From assembly GCF_012569925.1 (NCBI RefSeq), contig NZ_CP046204.1, forward strand, positions 126,314-190,313: a stretch of DNA of 64,000 nt. The letters run 5' to 3'. Numbering within the stretch: the stretch's first letter is position 1; every line of letters begins with the position of its first letter. The notes under the pieces were generated by a model. It made no database searches and had not been told where the DNA came from. It saw only the letters and a list, made by a program, of their open reading frames with translations. Positions 1-11,270 of the stretch are shown piece by piece. The stretch comes from Enterobacteriaceae endosymbiont of Donacia cinerea. GTDB taxonomy: Bacteria; Pseudomonadota; Gammaproteobacteria; Enterobacterales; Enterobacteriaceae. The position numbers and the translations under genes are program-made.

Positions 1-248
1 TTGGTATTGCTAATCCCATTTCAATAATGATAAATACATTTGGTACTGGAAAAGTGTCTAATGAAAAAATAATTACATTTATCCGTGAAATTTTTGATTT
101 AAGACCTTTTAATTTAATTAAAATGTTAGATTTATTAAAACCAATATATAAAGAAACAGCATCTTATGGTCATTTTGGTAGAAATATTTTTTCATGGGAA
201 AAAACAGATAAAGTATATAAATTTAAAGATTTTTTTAAAATTAAATAA
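1..248 (+). CDS. metK: S-adenosylmethionine synthetase (C-terminal part)
   Basis: MetK makes S-adenosylmethionine from methionine and ATP, the methyl donor for the many methyltransferases here (RsmH, RsmA, RsmC, RlmB, PrmB). Only the last 80 or so codons are in the window; the gene enters from the left edge in frame from base 3. The visible part reads like the conserved C-terminal end of enterobacterial MetK, including the FDLRP, MLDLL, PIYKETA.YGHFGR and WEKTDK segments. It converges on gyrA with 19 bp between the stop codons and no hairpin terminator. The identification is secure because the segment matches the family almost residue for residue; the N-terminal catalytic part cannot be assessed. 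Confidence 0.96.
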   Translation, partial: GIANPISIMINTFGTGKVSNEKIITFIREIFDLRPFNLIKMLDLLKPIYKETASYGHFGRNIFSWEKTDKVYKFKDFFKIK

Positions 249-267
249 AAAATTTTATGACTATAAA

Positions 268-2802
268 TTAAATTTTTTGAATACTAACAACTTTTTCATT
301 AAGTTTTGTTTTTATTATGATAACTCCTTTAGTATTACGTCCAACAACACAAATTTCAGATATATTAATACGTATTAATGTACCCATATTAGTAATAATC
401 ATTACTTGATCATTATCTTTAACTTTTAAAGCATCTACTAATTTTCCATTTCTATTATTAATTTTCATTGATATAATTCCTTTTGTGGATCTAGATTTTG
501 TAGGAAAAGCTTTATTATTAGTACATTTACCATATCCATTTTCTGTTATAGTAAAAATATTTTTTTGAAAATTACTTTTTATAATTATTAATGAAACTAC
601 ATAATCTTTTTTCTTTTTTAAAAAACTAATGCCTTTTACACCTACTGTATTTCTTCCTATTGATTTAATTTGAGATTCATTAAATTTTACTACTTTACCT
701 AAAGAAGAAAATATCATAATTTTATCATTTTGTTGAATTATAGAGACAGCTATTAAAGTATCATTTTTTTTTAATTTTATTGCAATAATTCCATTATATC
801 TAGGTTTATTAAATTTATTCAAATTTGTTTTTTTTACCTTTCCTTGTGCAGTAACCATAATTAAACTAAAATTATCTTTATAGTTATTTATTACAATAAA
901 AGTGTTAATAATTTCATTATTTTTTAAGGGAATTAAATTTATAATAGGTCTTCCTTTTGCATACCTGTTAGCTTCAGGTATATTATAAACTTTTAACCAA
1001 TATAAATATCCTTTATTAGAAAAACATAAAATATTATCATGAGTATATGCTATTAATATTTTAGATATAAAATCATTATCTTTTAATTTTATAGCTATTT
1101 TACCTTTACCTCCTCTATGTTGTAAATTATATTCAGTAATTTTTTGATATTTAATATATCCTTGATGAGACAAAGTAATAATAACTTTTTCATGATTAAT
1201 TAAATCTTTTTTTTGAATTATAGAATGATTATTTGAAATAATTTCTGTTTTTCTTTTATCTCCAAATTCTTTTTTTATTAATATTAATTCATTATATATT
1301 ACTTTCATTAAATATTCATAATTTTCAATAATTTTAGTTAAATTTGATATTTTGTATATTAAATTTTCATATTCTATACATAATTTTTTATGTTCTAAAT
1401 TTGTTAATTTATTTAATTTTAAATCTAAAATAGCTGTAATTTGTTTATAACTAAAATGATAATTATCATTAAATTTTATTAAATTAGAATTAGTTAAATA
1501 AATATTTAATGTTTTTTTTTCTTGTAAATTAAATATTTGAAATATATTTGGTATTTTCCAAGATTGTAAATAAATTTTATTTTTTAAAGTTTCTGATATT
1601 TTAGAAGAACGTATAATTTTTATAATTTTTTTTATATTTAATAAAGCTACTATTAGTCCTTCTAATATATGTGCTTTAATACGAGATTTTTTTATTTCGT
1701 AATTTGTTCGTCTTATTACTATTTCACGTCTATGAGAAATAAATGCTTTAATTATATTTTTTAAAGACATTAATGTAGGTTTACCTTTATATAAGGAAAC
1801 CATTTTTATACTAAAAGTAGTTTGCAAAGGAGTTAATTTATATAAAGTATTTAAAATTACATTAATAGATGTATCTTTTTTTATTCTAATTAAAATTCTT
1901 ATACCATCTTTATCAGATTCATCTCTTAAAGTTTTAATACCTTGAATTTTTTTTTCTTTTATTAAATTAGCTATTTTTTCTATTAATTTAGATTTATTTA
2001 CTTGATAAGGAAGTTCATAAATTATAATTGTTTTATATTTTTTTTTTTTATCTTTAATTGTTTTAATACGTCCTCTAAGAAATATTTTTCCCTTTCCTGT
2101 AATATATGCATTTTCAATCTCATTAATACCATAAATAATACCTGCAGTAGGAAAATCAGGACCAGGAATATAATTCATTAATTCTTTAATTTTAATATCA
2201 TTATTCTTAATATAAGCTAAACAGGCATTAATTACTTCTATAATATTATGAGGAGGAATATTTGTTGTCATTCCAACTGCTATACCAGAAGACCCATTAA
2301 TTAATAAATTAGGTATTTTTGTGGGCATTATTTCAGGAATTTTTTCTGTTCCATCATAATTAGGTAAAAAATTTACTGTATTTTTTTCTAAATCATTAAT
2401 GATTTCTTGCGAAATTTTAGACATTTTTATTTCAGTATAACGCATAGCTGCAGCTGAATCTCCATCAATAGAACCAAAATTACCTTGCCCATGTATTAAT
2501 GGATATCTTAACGAAAAAGATTGAGCTAATCTTACAATTGTATCATAAACTGCATTATCTCCATGAGGATGATATTTTCCTATAACATCTCCGACTATTC
2601 TTGCTGATTTTTTATAAGATTTATTCCATGTATTTCCTAATATATACATAGCGTATAATATACGTCTATGAACAGGTTTTAATCCATCTCTTACATCCGG
2701 TAAAGCTCTACCTACTATAACTGACATAGCATAATCTATGTAAGAACTTTTTAATTCTTCTTCAATATTAATTAATTTTATTTCTTTAGCAAAAGAATTC
2801 AT
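268..2802 (-). CDS. gyrA: DNA gyrase subunit A
   Basis: GyrA is the DNA-breaking and rejoining subunit of gyrase, which introduces negative supercoils. At 844 residues it is slightly shorter than the E. coli protein (875). The winged-helix catalytic domain is intact, with the active-site tyrosine at residue 122 in AAAMRYTEI and the GKYHPHGD loop before it. The C-terminal domain carries a GyrA box, QHRGGKG, which separates GyrA from ParC. The stretch equivalent to the quinolone-resistance region reads HGDNAVYD: the position equal to E. coli Ser83 is Asn and Asp87 is kept. Numbering is collinear with E. coli through this region, which supports the chosen ATG. gyrB and topoisomerase IV genes are not in the window. 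Confidence 0.98.
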   Translation of the reverse strand: MNSFAKEIKLINIEEELKSSYIDYAMSVIVGRALPDVRDGLKPVHRRILYAMYILGNTWNKSYKKSARIVGDVIGKYHPHGDNAVYDTIVRLAQSFSLRYPLIHGQGNFGSIDGDSAAAMRYTEIKMSKISQEIINDLEKNTVNFLPNYDGTEKIPEIMPTKIPNLLINGSSGIAVGMTTNIPPHNIIEVINACLAYIKNNDIKIKELMNYIPGPDFPTAGIIYGINEIENAYITGKGKIFLRGRIKTIKDKKKKYKTIIIYELPYQVNKSKLIEKIANLIKEKKIQGIKTLRDESDKDGIRILIRIKKDTSINVILNTLYKLTPLQTTFSIKMVSLYKGKPTLMSLKNIIKAFISHRREIVIRRTNYEIKKSRIKAHILEGLIVALLNIKKIIKIIRSSKISETLKNKIYLQSWKIPNIFQIFNLQEKKTLNIYLTNSNLIKFNDNYHFSYKQITAILDLKLNKLTNLEHKKLCIEYENLIYKISNLTKIIENYEYLMKVIYNELILIKKEFGDKRKTEIISNNHSIIQKKDLINHEKVIITLSHQGYIKYQKITEYNLQHRGGKGKIAIKLKDNDFISKILIAYTHDNILCFSNKGYLYWLKVYNIPEANRYAKGRPIINLIPLKNNEIINTFIVINNYKDNFSLIMVTAQGKVKKTNLNKFNKPRYNGIIAIKLKKNDTLIAVSIIQQNDKIMIFSSLGKVVKFNESQIKSIGRNTVGVKGISFLKKKKDYVVSLIIIKSNFQKNIFTITENGYGKCTNNKAFPTKSRSTKGIISMKINNRNGKLVDALKVKDNDQVMIITNMGTLIRINISEICVVGRNTKGVIIIKTKLNEKVVSIQKI

Positions 2803-2945
2803 GTAAATAAATATCCTTTTAACTCAATTTTATAAGTTATATATTTTTAAATTTATGTTTTAAAAAATAAATATTAATTTTATAATATTAATTTTTATAA
2901 ATTTATGTATATTTTATATATTATTATTTTTTTTAAAAATCTAAT

Positions 2946-5345
2946 TTAATTTTTATAATTTTCTAACTGTTCAATTTTTTTTTTAGCTTTATTAATAACT
3001 TCTTTAGGAATTCCTGCTAAAGATGCTACAAACAAACCATAATTTTTATTAATTGATCCATTCTTAATTTTATGTAAAAAGACAATAGAATTATTAATTT
3101 TTATTGCATCAAAATATATATTTTTTATACATTTATTTTTATCTTTTAATTTTGTTAATTCAATATAATTAGTTGCAAATAAAGTAAGTGATTTATTTTT
3201 TTTTGCAATATATTCTGTACAAGACCAAGCTATAGCTAAACCATCATGTGTAGATGTACCTCTTCCTACTTCATCCATTAATACTAAACTTTTTGAAGTT
3301 GCATTTCTTAAAATATTTGCAGTTTCTATCATTTCAACCATAAAAGTAGATAATCCGGAAGAAATATTATCTGTAGATCCTATTCTTGTAAAAATTCTAT
3401 CTATTGGTCCTATAATAGCTTTATCCGCTGGAACATAACTACCTATATAAGTCATTAAAATAATTAATGCTATTTGTCTCATATAAGTACTTTTACCACC
3501 CATATTAGGACCTGTTATTAACAATATATGATGATTTTTAGTTAATAATACATTATTAGATATAAAAGGTATTTTTACAATATTTTCGACAATAGGATGT
3601 CTTGAATTAGTTAAAGAAATACCTATTTTTTTATTTAAAATAGGACAAGTATAATTTAAAGTTATAGATCTTTCAGCTAAATTACATAATACATCTAATT
3701 CTGATAAATATAATGATAATTTTTGTAAATTTTTTAAAAAAGGATTAATATAATAAAATAATTTGTTATATAAATTTTTTTCTAAATTTAAAAGATTTTC
3801 TTTAGAAGAAAAAATATTTTTTTGATATTTTTGTAATTCTGGAATAATATATCTATTAAAATTTTTTAAAGTTTGAATTTGAATATATTTATTAGGGAGA
3901 TTATATTTATAACTTTTATTAAGTTGGATATAATATCCATGAACTGTGTTGTATCCTATTTTTAATTTTTTTATTTTTAATGAATTACGTTCTTTATTTT
4001 CTAGATAAGATAAATATTTATTTGAATCTTTTGATAATTTTCTTAAATCGTCTAATAATACATTATATCCAGTTGCAATAACATTTCCCTCTTTTAAAGA
4101 GGGAGCTGGTTTTTCTTTTATAGATTTTTTTAATAAATTTTTTAATGAAGTAAATAATCCTAATTTTAAAATTTTAAATTTTATTTCACAATCATTTATA
4201 TTTTGAAAAATATTATGAATATTAGGTAAATAATTTAACGTCTCTCTTAAAGAGACTAAATCATTTGGTTTAGCAGTTCTTAAAGCTAATCTAGCAATAA
4301 TTCTTTCAATATCACCAATTTTTGACAATATTTTTTTAAAATTAAAATAATATTTTTGTAAAATAGAAATATTTTTTTGTCTATTTAAAATAATTTTAAT
4401 ATCACGTATTGGATTATTTAACCATCTTTTTAATAAACGACTACCCATATTTGTAGTAGTATAATCTAATATTTTAACTAAAGTATTATTTTTATCTCCA
4501 GAAATACTATTAATAATTTCTAAATTTTTACGAGTATTTTCATCCATAATAATTTCATTATTATGTCTTTCTAAAAAAATATTGTTAATATGAGGTAGAT
4601 ATACTCTTTGTGTATCTTTAACATATTGTATTAAACATCCTGCGGCTCTAATAGCTAATAATGATTTTTCAATACCAAAACTTTTTAAATTTTTAGTTTT
4701 AAATTGCATATTCAATTGTTGAATAGCTGTATCTATATCAAATTCCCATAATGGTCTACGTCTAATACAGTATCTTTTTTCTAATAAATTTATATCTTTA
4801 AAATTTTCAGAATATAATAATTCTTTAGGATTTGTTCTTTGTAATTCTCCAGCAATAATATTAATATCTTTATTTTCCATAATTCTAAAATCACCAGAAC
4901 TAATATTTAGTGTAGCATAACCAAATCCTAATTTTATATCTTGATATATTGACCCTAATAAATTGTCGATATTATTTTTTAATAAAATATCATCACTAAC
5001 TGTTCCGGGTGTAATAATTCTAACTATTTTTCTATCTAAAATTTTTTTTTTAGATAAAGTTTTTTTATTTTGTATCTGTTCACAAATAGCTATAGATTCT
5101 CCTAACTTAATTAATTTTGATAAATAATTATCTATACTATTAACTGGTATACCTGCCATAGGAACAGGTTTTCCATTTAATTTACCTCTCTTAGTTAAAA
5201 CAATATTTAATAATTTTGATGCTTTTTTTGCATCTTCAAAAAACATTTCATAAAAATCTCCTAATCTATAAAATAATAAAATATTAGGATATTGTTTTTT
5301 TAATTTAAAATATTGATCCATCATAGGTGTTAGTGTTATAGACAT
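2946..5345 (-). CDS. mutS: DNA mismatch repair protein MutS
   Basis: MutS recognises mismatches and small loops and recruits MutL. The 799-residue protein keeps the mismatch-reading DFYEMF motif near residue 32 (Phe-x-Glu wedge), the connector and lever regions, and the C-terminal ABC-type ATPase with Walker [11 protein letters not shown] and the MDEVGRGTS Walker B and signature region. It is shorter than E. coli MutS (853), mainly because the C-terminal tetramerisation tail is missing: the protein ends shortly after the helix-turn-helix. mutL is retained at 49983-51704, so the mismatch-recognition pair is present; mutH is not seen in this window. The gene lies 143 bp upstream of gyrA on the same strand. 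Confidence 0.98.
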   Translation of the reverse strand: MSITLTPMMDQYFKLKKQYPNILLFYRLGDFYEMFFEDAKKASKLLNIVLTKRGKLNGKPVPMAGIPVNSIDNYLSKLIKLGESIAICEQIQNKKTLSKKKILDRKIVRIITPGTVSDDILLKNNIDNLLGSIYQDIKLGFGYATLNISSGDFRIMENKDINIIAGELQRTNPKELLYSENFKDINLLEKRYCIRRRPLWEFDIDTAIQQLNMQFKTKNLKSFGIEKSLLAIRAAGCLIQYVKDTQRVYLPHINNIFLERHNNEIIMDENTRKNLEIINSISGDKNNTLVKILDYTTTNMGSRLLKRWLNNPIRDIKIILNRQKNISILQKYYFNFKKILSKIGDIERIIARLALRTAKPNDLVSLRETLNYLPNIHNIFQNINDCEIKFKILKLGLFTSLKNLLKKSIKEKPAPSLKEGNVIATGYNVLLDDLRKLSKDSNKYLSYLENKERNSLKIKKLKIGYNTVHGYYIQLNKSYKYNLPNKYIQIQTLKNFNRYIIPELQKYQKNIFSSKENLLNLEKNLYNKLFYYINPFLKNLQKLSLYLSELDVLCNLAERSITLNYTCPILNKKIGISLTNSRHPIVENIVKIPFISNNVLLTKNHHILLITGPNMGGKSTYMRQIALIILMTYIGSYVPADKAIIGPIDRIFTRIGSTDNISSGLSTFMVEMIETANILRNATSKSLVLMDEVGRGTSTHDGLAIAWSCTEYIAKKNKSLTLFATNYIELTKLKDKNKCIKNIYFDAIKINNSIVFLHKIKNGSINKNYGLFVASLAGIPKEVINKAKKKIEQLENYKN

Positions 5346-5459
5346 ATTTTATTACTTTTAATATTAATTATTATAAAATTTATAAATTTTATTTAAATAA
5401 GATTTTTATATAAAAAATAATGAATAATATTTATTATTTTCAATAATAAAATATTAATA

Positions 5460-6191
5460 TTATTTATCGTCATTATTATCATTATTATCAATTAAACGTA
5501 ATATTACAAAAAATAAATTAATAAAATCTAAATATAACATAAGTGCACCTAAAATAGCATATCTTCTTAAATTGTCTTTATCATTTATGTTTAAACTAAT
5601 TTTTTCTGCAATATTTTTTAATTTTTGTGTATCATATGAAACAAGTAATGTAAAAAAAATTACACTAATATAATTTATTATAGAAGAAATTAAATTATTT
5701 TGTATCCATAAATTTATAAGTGAAGCTATAACTATACCAAATATCCCCATTATAATAATATTACCTAAATAACTTAGATCTCTTTTCGTAAAATATCCCC
5801 AAATACACATAGATAAAAAAGTAAATGATGTAGTTATAAATGCTGTAAAAATTGTATTTTGATTATATGCAGAAAATATTCCAGCTGTAGTTAATCCAGT
5901 TAATGAAGAATAAAACATAAACAATGTAGTTAGTGTTTTTCCAGATAATCTATTTAAAAAACTTGAAATAACAAATACTAATATAAATTGTAAAAAACAT
6001 AAACTTAATAAAAAAATTTTATTATTTAATATATAATTTATAACTTGTGGTGTATTAGATACATACCAAGAAATAAATGCTGTTAATAACAAACCACAAG
6101 ACATCCAACTATATACTTTTCTAAAATAAATTTGTATATGATTTTTTTCTTGTTTTAAAGTTGTACTTTTTAAATTTGGATATTCTATCAT
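5460..6191 (-). CDS. ybhL: BI-1 family inner-membrane protein (YbhL-like)
   Basis: This is a seven-helix integral membrane protein of the Bax inhibitor-1 (UPF0005) family. It is closest to E. coli YbhL by the segments YSWM.CGLLLTAF, SLTGLTT, KRDLS, SYDTQKLKN and AILGALMLYLDFINLF. At 243 residues it is about the length of YbhL (234). The conserved aspartates near the C-terminus (YDTQKL and YLDFINLF), which in the family form a pH-sensing pair, are kept. The bacterial role is uncertain: relatives behave as calcium or proton leak channels, and YccA-type members modulate FtsH, but I cannot assign a precise function. It is divergent from rsmH with a 127 bp AT-only spacer. The distinction from YccA rests on sequence resemblance recalled, not on a search. 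Confidence 0.85.
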   Translation of the reverse strand: MIEYPNLKSTTLKQEKNHIQIYFRKVYSWMSCGLLLTAFISWYVSNTPQVINYILNNKIFLLSLCFLQFILVFVISSFLNRLSGKTLTTLFMFYSSLTGLTTAGIFSAYNQNTIFTAFITTSFTFLSMCIWGYFTKRDLSYLGNIIIMGIFGIVIASLINLWIQNNLISSIINYISVIFFTLLVSYDTQKLKNIAEKISLNINDKDNLRRYAILGALMLYLDFINLFFVILRLIDNNDNNDDK

Positions 6192-6318
6192 AATTATACC
6201 TTTTAAAATTAAACCAAATTTTTTAAGAAATATTTTTATTATAAATTTTAATTTATATTTATATTATATAATATAATATATAAATTACATAGTAATTAAT
6301 TTATTTATATATAATATA

Positions 6319-7251
6319 ATGAATCATATACCTGTTTTATTAAAAGAATCCGTTAATAGTTTAAATATTAAAGATAATGGAATATATATAGATGCTACTT
6401 ATGGTTGTGGAGGTCATACAAGATTAATTTTATCTAAATTAGGAAATTATGGCAAAATTTATGCAATAGATTGTGATATAAAAACAATATTAAAATATAA
6501 AATTTTAGATAATAGAATTATTTATATAAATAATAATTTTTCAAATTTAAAAACTATTTTAAATAAAAAAATAGGTAAAATAGATGGAATATTATTTGAT
6601 TTAGGAATTTCTTCTTTTCAATTAAATAATTCTAAAAGAGGTTTTTCTTACATGTTTAATGGACCATTAGATATGCGTATAAATCAAAAAAATAAAATAA
6701 CAGCTTATAATTTATTAAAAAACATAAATGAAAAGAAATTATCTGAAATATTAAAAATATATGGTGAAGAAAAATATCATAAAAAAATAGCATATAATAT
6801 AAAAAAAAACATGTTAAATAACAAATTACATAACACAAAAGATTTATCATATTCAATATGTTCTTCTATTCCTAAAAATAATAAATTTAAACATCCAGCA
6901 AAAAGATCTTTTCAAGCAATAAGAATTTTTTTAAATCAAGAAATAGAAGAATTAAAAAAAGCTTTAAATATTTCATTGGAATTACTAAAAAAAAATGGCA
7001 TTATAGCTACAATTAGTTTTCACTCTATTGAAGATAGAATTATTAAGTATTTTATGAAAAAATATAGTTCTTTAAATAAACAAAATATTCATAATAAATT
7101 ACCTTTAACTGAGAAAGAAATAAATAATTTTTATTATAAAAATAATAAAATAAAATTAAAAATTATTAATAGGATTTTTCCTAGTAAAAAAGAAATTTAT
7201 GAAAATCCAAGATCTCGAAGTGCAATACTACGTATTGCACAAAAAATATAA
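6319..7251 (+). CDS. rsmH: 16S rRNA m4C1402 methyltransferase RsmH (MraW)
   Basis: RsmH methylates N4 of C1402 in the decoding centre of 16S rRNA using S-adenosylmethionine. The 310-residue protein shows the family N-terminus (MNHIPVLL.E), the SAM-binding DATYGCGGHT motif at about residues 25-34, DGILFDLGISS..LN, RGFS and DMR, and the C-terminal ISFHSIEDRI and NPRSRSA.LR motifs. It opens the mur cluster. The usual preceding gene mraZ is absent, and the usual following genes ftsL and ftsI are missing: only 60 bp separate it from murE. No promoter could be assigned with confidence in the purely AT spacer upstream. Confidence 0.97.
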   Translation: MNHIPVLLKESVNSLNIKDNGIYIDATYGCGGHTRLILSKLGNYGKIYAIDCDIKTILKYKILDNRIIYINNNFSNLKTILNKKIGKIDGILFDLGISSFQLNNSKRGFSYMFNGPLDMRINQKNKITAYNLLKNINEKKLSEILKIYGEEKYHKKIAYNIKKNMLNNKLHNTKDLSYSICSSIPKNNKFKHPAKRSFQAIRIFLNQEIEELKKALNISLELLKKNGIIATISFHSIEDRIIKYFMKKYSSLNKQNIHNKLPLTEKEINNFYYKNNKIKLKIINRIFPSKKEIYENPRSRSAILRIAQKI

Positions 7252-7311
7252 AAAGAATAATCTTATTTATTATTTAATTTTAATAAAATATCTTGAATTA
7301 AGGATTTAAAA

Positions 7312-8817
7312 TTGAATGTTTCTTTATTTAGTTTACAAAAATTATTAAATAATTATATAAAAAGTAATTTAATAAAAAATATTTTAATAAATAGAATAGT
7401 TTTAGATAGTAGAAAAGTAAAAGGAAAAAATTGTCTTTTTATAGCAATAAAAGGATATAAAAAAAATGGTAGAGAATTTATAAAACATGCTATATTAAAA
7501 GGAGCTATTGCTATATTAACTTATACAGATGAAAAAACATCATCTTATAATATTATTTTAAAAAAAAATATACCTATTATATATCTACCTAATTTACATA
7601 AATATATTTCACATTTTGCCGGAATATTATATGATCATCCAAGTAAAAAAATACCCGTTATAGGAATTACAGGGACTAATGGAAAAACAAGTATAACTAT
7701 TTTTTTAATGCAATGGATTAAATTATTAGGAGGTAATCCAGCTATTTTAAGTACTATCGGTAATGGGTTTAATAAAAAATTAATTAAAACAAATAATACA
7801 ACAGATTCAGCAATAGAAATACAGTCCACATTAAAAAAATTTATAAATAAAAAAGCAAATATTATAATAATGGAAGTTTCTTCTCATGGATTATCTCAAT
7901 ATAGAATATTTGATATATTTTTTTCTATTGGTATTTTTACAAATTTAACTAGAGATCATTTAGATTATCACATAAATATGAAAAATTATGAATTATCTAA
8001 ATGGAAATTTTTTTCTGACCATAAGATAAAACAAAAAATTATAAATATTGATGATAATACAGGATTAAAATGGTTTAAAAAATTACCTAATGCAATCCCA
8101 ATTACTACTAAAAAAAAATTTTTATATAAATCAAATGTATTTATTTATATAAAAAAAATAACTTATTTATATAATAAAACAATTATTAAGTTTAATTCAA
8201 GTTGGGGTGATGGAAAAATAAAAATAAATCTTATAGGAAAATTTAATGTTATAAATATTATTTTAAGTATGGCTGCATTATTAAAATTAAATTATCCTTT
8301 AAAAAAATTATTGAAAACAGCATCTAAAATAAAATCTGTTAAAGGACGTGTAGAAAAAATTTTTTTTAAAAAAAAATATTCTAATATAATAATTGATTAT
8401 GCTCATACTCCTGATGCATTAAAAAATATATTATTAGCAATAAGATCAAGTACTCAAGGTAAAATATGGTGTATTTTTGGTTGTGGAGGGGAAAGAGATA
8501 TCGGGAAAAGAAAAATAATGGGTTATATAGCTACTAAATATGCTGATATTATAATTTTAACAACTGATAATCCTAGAACAGAAAATATAAATAATATTAT
8601 CAAGGATATAAAAAAAGGATGTATTACATTACATAATGTATTTATTATTTTAAATAGAATTAAAGCTATTAGTTATGCAATATTTAATTTTTCTAAAAAA
8701 GATACTATTTTAGTAGCAGGGAAAGGACATGAAGATTACCAAATTATTAATAATAAAATTTTAAATTATTCAGATTTTGATACTATTCAAAATATATTAA
8801 AAATATTACATGAATAA
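7312..8817 (+). CDS. murE: UDP-MurNAc-tripeptide synthetase MurE
   Basis: MurE adds meso-diaminopimelate to UDP-MurNAc-L-Ala-D-Glu in peptidoglycan precursor synthesis. The 501-residue protein has the Mur ligase ATP loop GITGTNGKTS near residue 120, the EVSSHGL segment, the SRDHLDYH-like TRDHLDYH motif and the C-terminal DNPR motif that marks diaminopimelate (not lysine) specificity. The start is a TTG at 7312, supported by an AAGGA ribosome binding site at 7300-7304 with 7 nt spacing and by alignment of the first residues with E. coli MurE; no in-frame ATG fits. It overlaps murF by 8 bp, implying translational coupling. Confidence 0.96.
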   Translation: MNVSLFSLQKLLNNYIKSNLIKNILINRIVLDSRKVKGKNCLFIAIKGYKKNGREFIKHAILKGAIAILTYTDEKTSSYNIILKKNIPIIYLPNLHKYISHFAGILYDHPSKKIPVIGITGTNGKTSITIFLMQWIKLLGGNPAILSTIGNGFNKKLIKTNNTTDSAIEIQSTLKKFINKKANIIIMEVSSHGLSQYRIFDIFFSIGIFTNLTRDHLDYHINMKNYELSKWKFFSDHKIKQKIINIDDNTGLKWFKKLPNAIPITTKKKFLYKSNVFIYIKKITYLYNKTIIKFNSSWGDGKIKINLIGKFNVINIILSMAALLKLNYPLKKLLKTASKIKSVKGRVEKIFFKKKYSNIIIDYAHTPDALKNILLAIRSSTQGKIWCIFGCGGERDIGKRKIMGYIATKYADIIILTTDNPRTENINNIIKDIKKGCITLHNVFIILNRIKAISYAIFNFSKKDTILVAGKGHEDYQIINNKILNYSDFDTIQNILKILHE

Positions 8818-10183
8818 TTTAATTAGTTTAAAAAAACTATCAAAAATAGTTAATGGAATATTAATTGGAAATAATATTGAAATAATAAATTTTTCAATAA
8901 ATAGTAAAAAAATTAACGAAAAATGTTTATTTATTGCTATTCATGGAAAAAATTTTGATGGACATGATTTTATTAAAGAAGCAATTAATAATGGAGCACT
9001 AGCTATATTAGTAAATAAATTTTGCAATATTAATATTCCTCAAATAATAGTATTTAATACTATCCTAGGATTAGGAAAAATAGGTTTATGGAAAAGAAAT
9101 CAATTCAAAAATAATATAATAGGAATAACAGGTTCATCAGGTAAAACTTCAGTTAAGGAAATGACAGTATCTATATTAAGAAAAAAATATAATATTATTT
9201 ATACTAAGAAAAATATGAATAATCATATAGGTATTCCTCTAACATTATTAAATTTAACAAATTATTATAAATGTGCAGTAATTGAAATAGGAGGTAATCA
9301 AATTAATGATATTTCTTATACTACTAATTTAGTTAAACCTAATATTGCAATAATTAATAATATATCATCATCACATCTAGAAGGTTTTAAATCATTACAA
9401 AATATTATTAAATGTAAAAGTGATATTTTTAATTATTTAACAAATAAAGGAATTGCTATTCTTAATTATGATGATAAAAATCAAAAAAAAATATTAAAAA
9501 AATTAATTAATAATAAAAATATTTTAACTTTTTCGTTACATAATAAAAAAGCTGATTTTTTTACAAAAAAAATAACGATTTTATCAAATAAAATTGAATT
9601 TATTTTAATTTCTCCTATAGGAGAAGTATTAATTCAATTATTTTTAATAGGAGGAGGAATACATAATATTAGTAATGCGTTAGCATCTTCTGCATTATCT
9701 TTTACTATTGGAGCTTCTTTAAAAGATATAGCAATTGGTTTAAAACATTTTAAAGCAATCCAAGGAAGAATGTATCCAATTATTATTGATAATAATAAAT
9801 TAATTATTAATGATGCATATAATGCAAATCCTAATTCTGTAAATATAGCTATAAATATTTTAAAAAATTTTCGTGGTACAAAAATTTTAGTTATTGGAGA
9901 TATGTTAGAATTAGGTATTTATACATTATTTTATCATAAAAAAATAAAAAATTTAATTTTAAAAACTAATATAAATTATATCTTAAGTATCGGAAAATAT
10001 AGTAAATATATTACTGAAAATAATATAAATGCAAAACATTTTTCAAATAAAAATTTATTAATAAATGAATTATTTTTAATAATAAAGAAATTAAAAAATT
10101 ATACAATTTTATTTAAAGGATCACGTAATAATAAAATGGAAATATTAATTGATATTTTATTGGAGAAATTAAAATGTTATTAA
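8810..10183 (+). CDS. murF: UDP-MurNAc-pentapeptide synthetase MurF
   Basis: MurF attaches D-Ala-D-Ala to the UDP-MurNAc tripeptide, finishing the soluble pentapeptide precursor. It has 457 residues, close to E. coli (452). Visible features are the ATP-binding GITGSSGKTSVKEM motif near residue 105, the NNHIGIPLTLL segment, EIGGNQ (family EMGAN), INDAYNANP near residue 340 and the GDMLELG motif. The start overlaps murE by 8 bp and the end overlaps mraY by 10 bp. It uses the dipeptide made by Ddl, encoded at the end of this cluster. Confidence 0.97.
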   Translation: MNNLISLKKLSKIVNGILIGNNIEIINFSINSKKINEKCLFIAIHGKNFDGHDFIKEAINNGALAILVNKFCNINIPQIIVFNTILGLGKIGLWKRNQFKNNIIGITGSSGKTSVKEMTVSILRKKYNIIYTKKNMNNHIGIPLTLLNLTNYYKCAVIEIGGNQINDISYTTNLVKPNIAIINNISSSHLEGFKSLQNIIKCKSDIFNYLTNKGIAILNYDDKNQKKILKKLINNKNILTFSLHNKKADFFTKKITILSNKIEFILISPIGEVLIQLFLIGGGIHNISNALASSALSFTIGASLKDIAIGLKHFKAIQGRMYPIIIDNNKLIINDAYNANPNSVNIAINILKNFRGTKILVIGDMLELGIYTLFYHKKIKNLILKTNINYILSIGKYSKYITENNINAKHFSNKNLLINELFLIIKKLKNYTILFKGSRNNKMEILIDILLEKLKCY

Positions 10184-11259
10184 TATTAATTAAATGTTTA
10201 GCATATTTTTCAAAAAATTTAAATTTTTTTTTTATAAACTTTAAAATTCGTTTAATAATGTCATTATTAACATCTTTTATTATTACTTTTTTTTTAAGTC
10301 CATTTTTTATTAATTATTTAAATAAAAAAAAAATTTCTCAAATTATTAGAAAAGAGGGACCTATAACACATTATTCTAAAAATAATATCCCAACTATGGG
10401 AGGTTTAATTTTATTATTATCTATTTTTATTTCTGTTATTTTTTGGTCTAATTTATTTAATAAATATATCTTTTATGCCTTATTTCTAATGATATTATAT
10501 GCAATAATTGGATTTGTAGATGATTATTATAAAATTATTTTAAATAATTCTACAGGATTATCTCCATATAAAAAACTTTTTTTTCAATCTATTACTACTA
10601 TTTTTATAATAGTATTAATTTATATAAATAATACAGAAAAAATATATATACAATATATTATACCAATCTTTAATTTAAGAATTAAATATAATTTAAATTT
10701 GATTTTATATTTAACATTTTCTTATTTTATAATTATAGGAATAAGTAATTCTGTTAATTTAACTGATGGATTAGATGGTTTAGTTATTATGCCTATAATT
10801 TTTATTTCTTTAGCATTATCTATATTATGTTATTTTTCAGGAGATATATATTTTTCTAAAAATCTTCATTTTATTTATATAAAAAATATAAAAGAACTAA
10901 TAATAATATGTTTATCTATTGTTGGTTCAGGACTAGGATTTTTATGGTATAATACTTATCCAGCTAAAATTTTTATGGGAGATATAGGATCATTATCTTT
11001 AGGTTGCATCATATCTATGATTGCAATATTAATAAGACAAGAATTTTTATTTCTTATAATGTGTGGTGTGTTTATATTAGAAGCAATTTCTGTAATAATT
11101 CAAGTTTTAAGATTTAAATATGACAAAAAACGTTTTTTTTTAATGGCACCTTTACATCATCACTATGAACTAAAAGGAATTGCCGAACCTTGTATTATTA
11201 TTAGATTTTGGATCATTTCATTAATATTAGTATTGTTTTCTTTAATTATAATAGTATAA
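10174..11259 (+). CDS. mraY: Phospho-MurNAc-pentapeptide translocase MraY
   Basis: MraY transfers phospho-MurNAc-pentapeptide from UDP to undecaprenyl phosphate, giving lipid I at the inner membrane. The 361-residue protein has about ten hydrophobic segments and the family signatures PTMGG near residue 70, FVDDYYK with the catalytic aspartates, NLTDGLDGL near residue 195, the FMGDIGSL motif and the MAPLHHHYELKG histidine motif. Length equals E. coli MraY (360), and the first 30 residues align with it, supporting the ATG that overlaps murF by 10 bp. Confidence 0.98.
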   Translation: MLLILIKCLAYFSKNLNFFFINFKIRLIMSLLTSFIITFFLSPFFINYLNKKKISQIIRKEGPITHYSKNNIPTMGGLILLLSIFISVIFWSNLFNKYIFYALFLMILYAIIGFVDDYYKIILNNSTGLSPYKKLFFQSITTIFIIVLIYINNTEKIYIQYIIPIFNLRIKYNLNLILYLTFSYFIIIGISNSVNLTDGLDGLVIMPIIFISLALSILCYFSGDIYFSKNLHFIYIKNIKELIIICLSIVGSGLGFLWYNTYPAKIFMGDIGSLSLGCIISMIAILIRQEFLFLIMCGVFILEAISVIIQVLRFKYDKKRFFLMAPLHHHYELKGIAEPCIIIRFWIISLILVLFSLIIIV

Positions 11260-11270
11260 AAATATTTAAA

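Noticed and set aside
4086-4104. Perfect short palindrome (9-bp arms) inside mutS, with a second at 4240-4256
   Set aside because: Both are in conserved coding sequence with nearly no loop; similar chance palindromes occur in valS and secD.
11208-11270. N-terminal extension of MurD
   Set aside because: It overlaps mraY and does not fit the family; the ATG at 11271 begins the conserved sequence.
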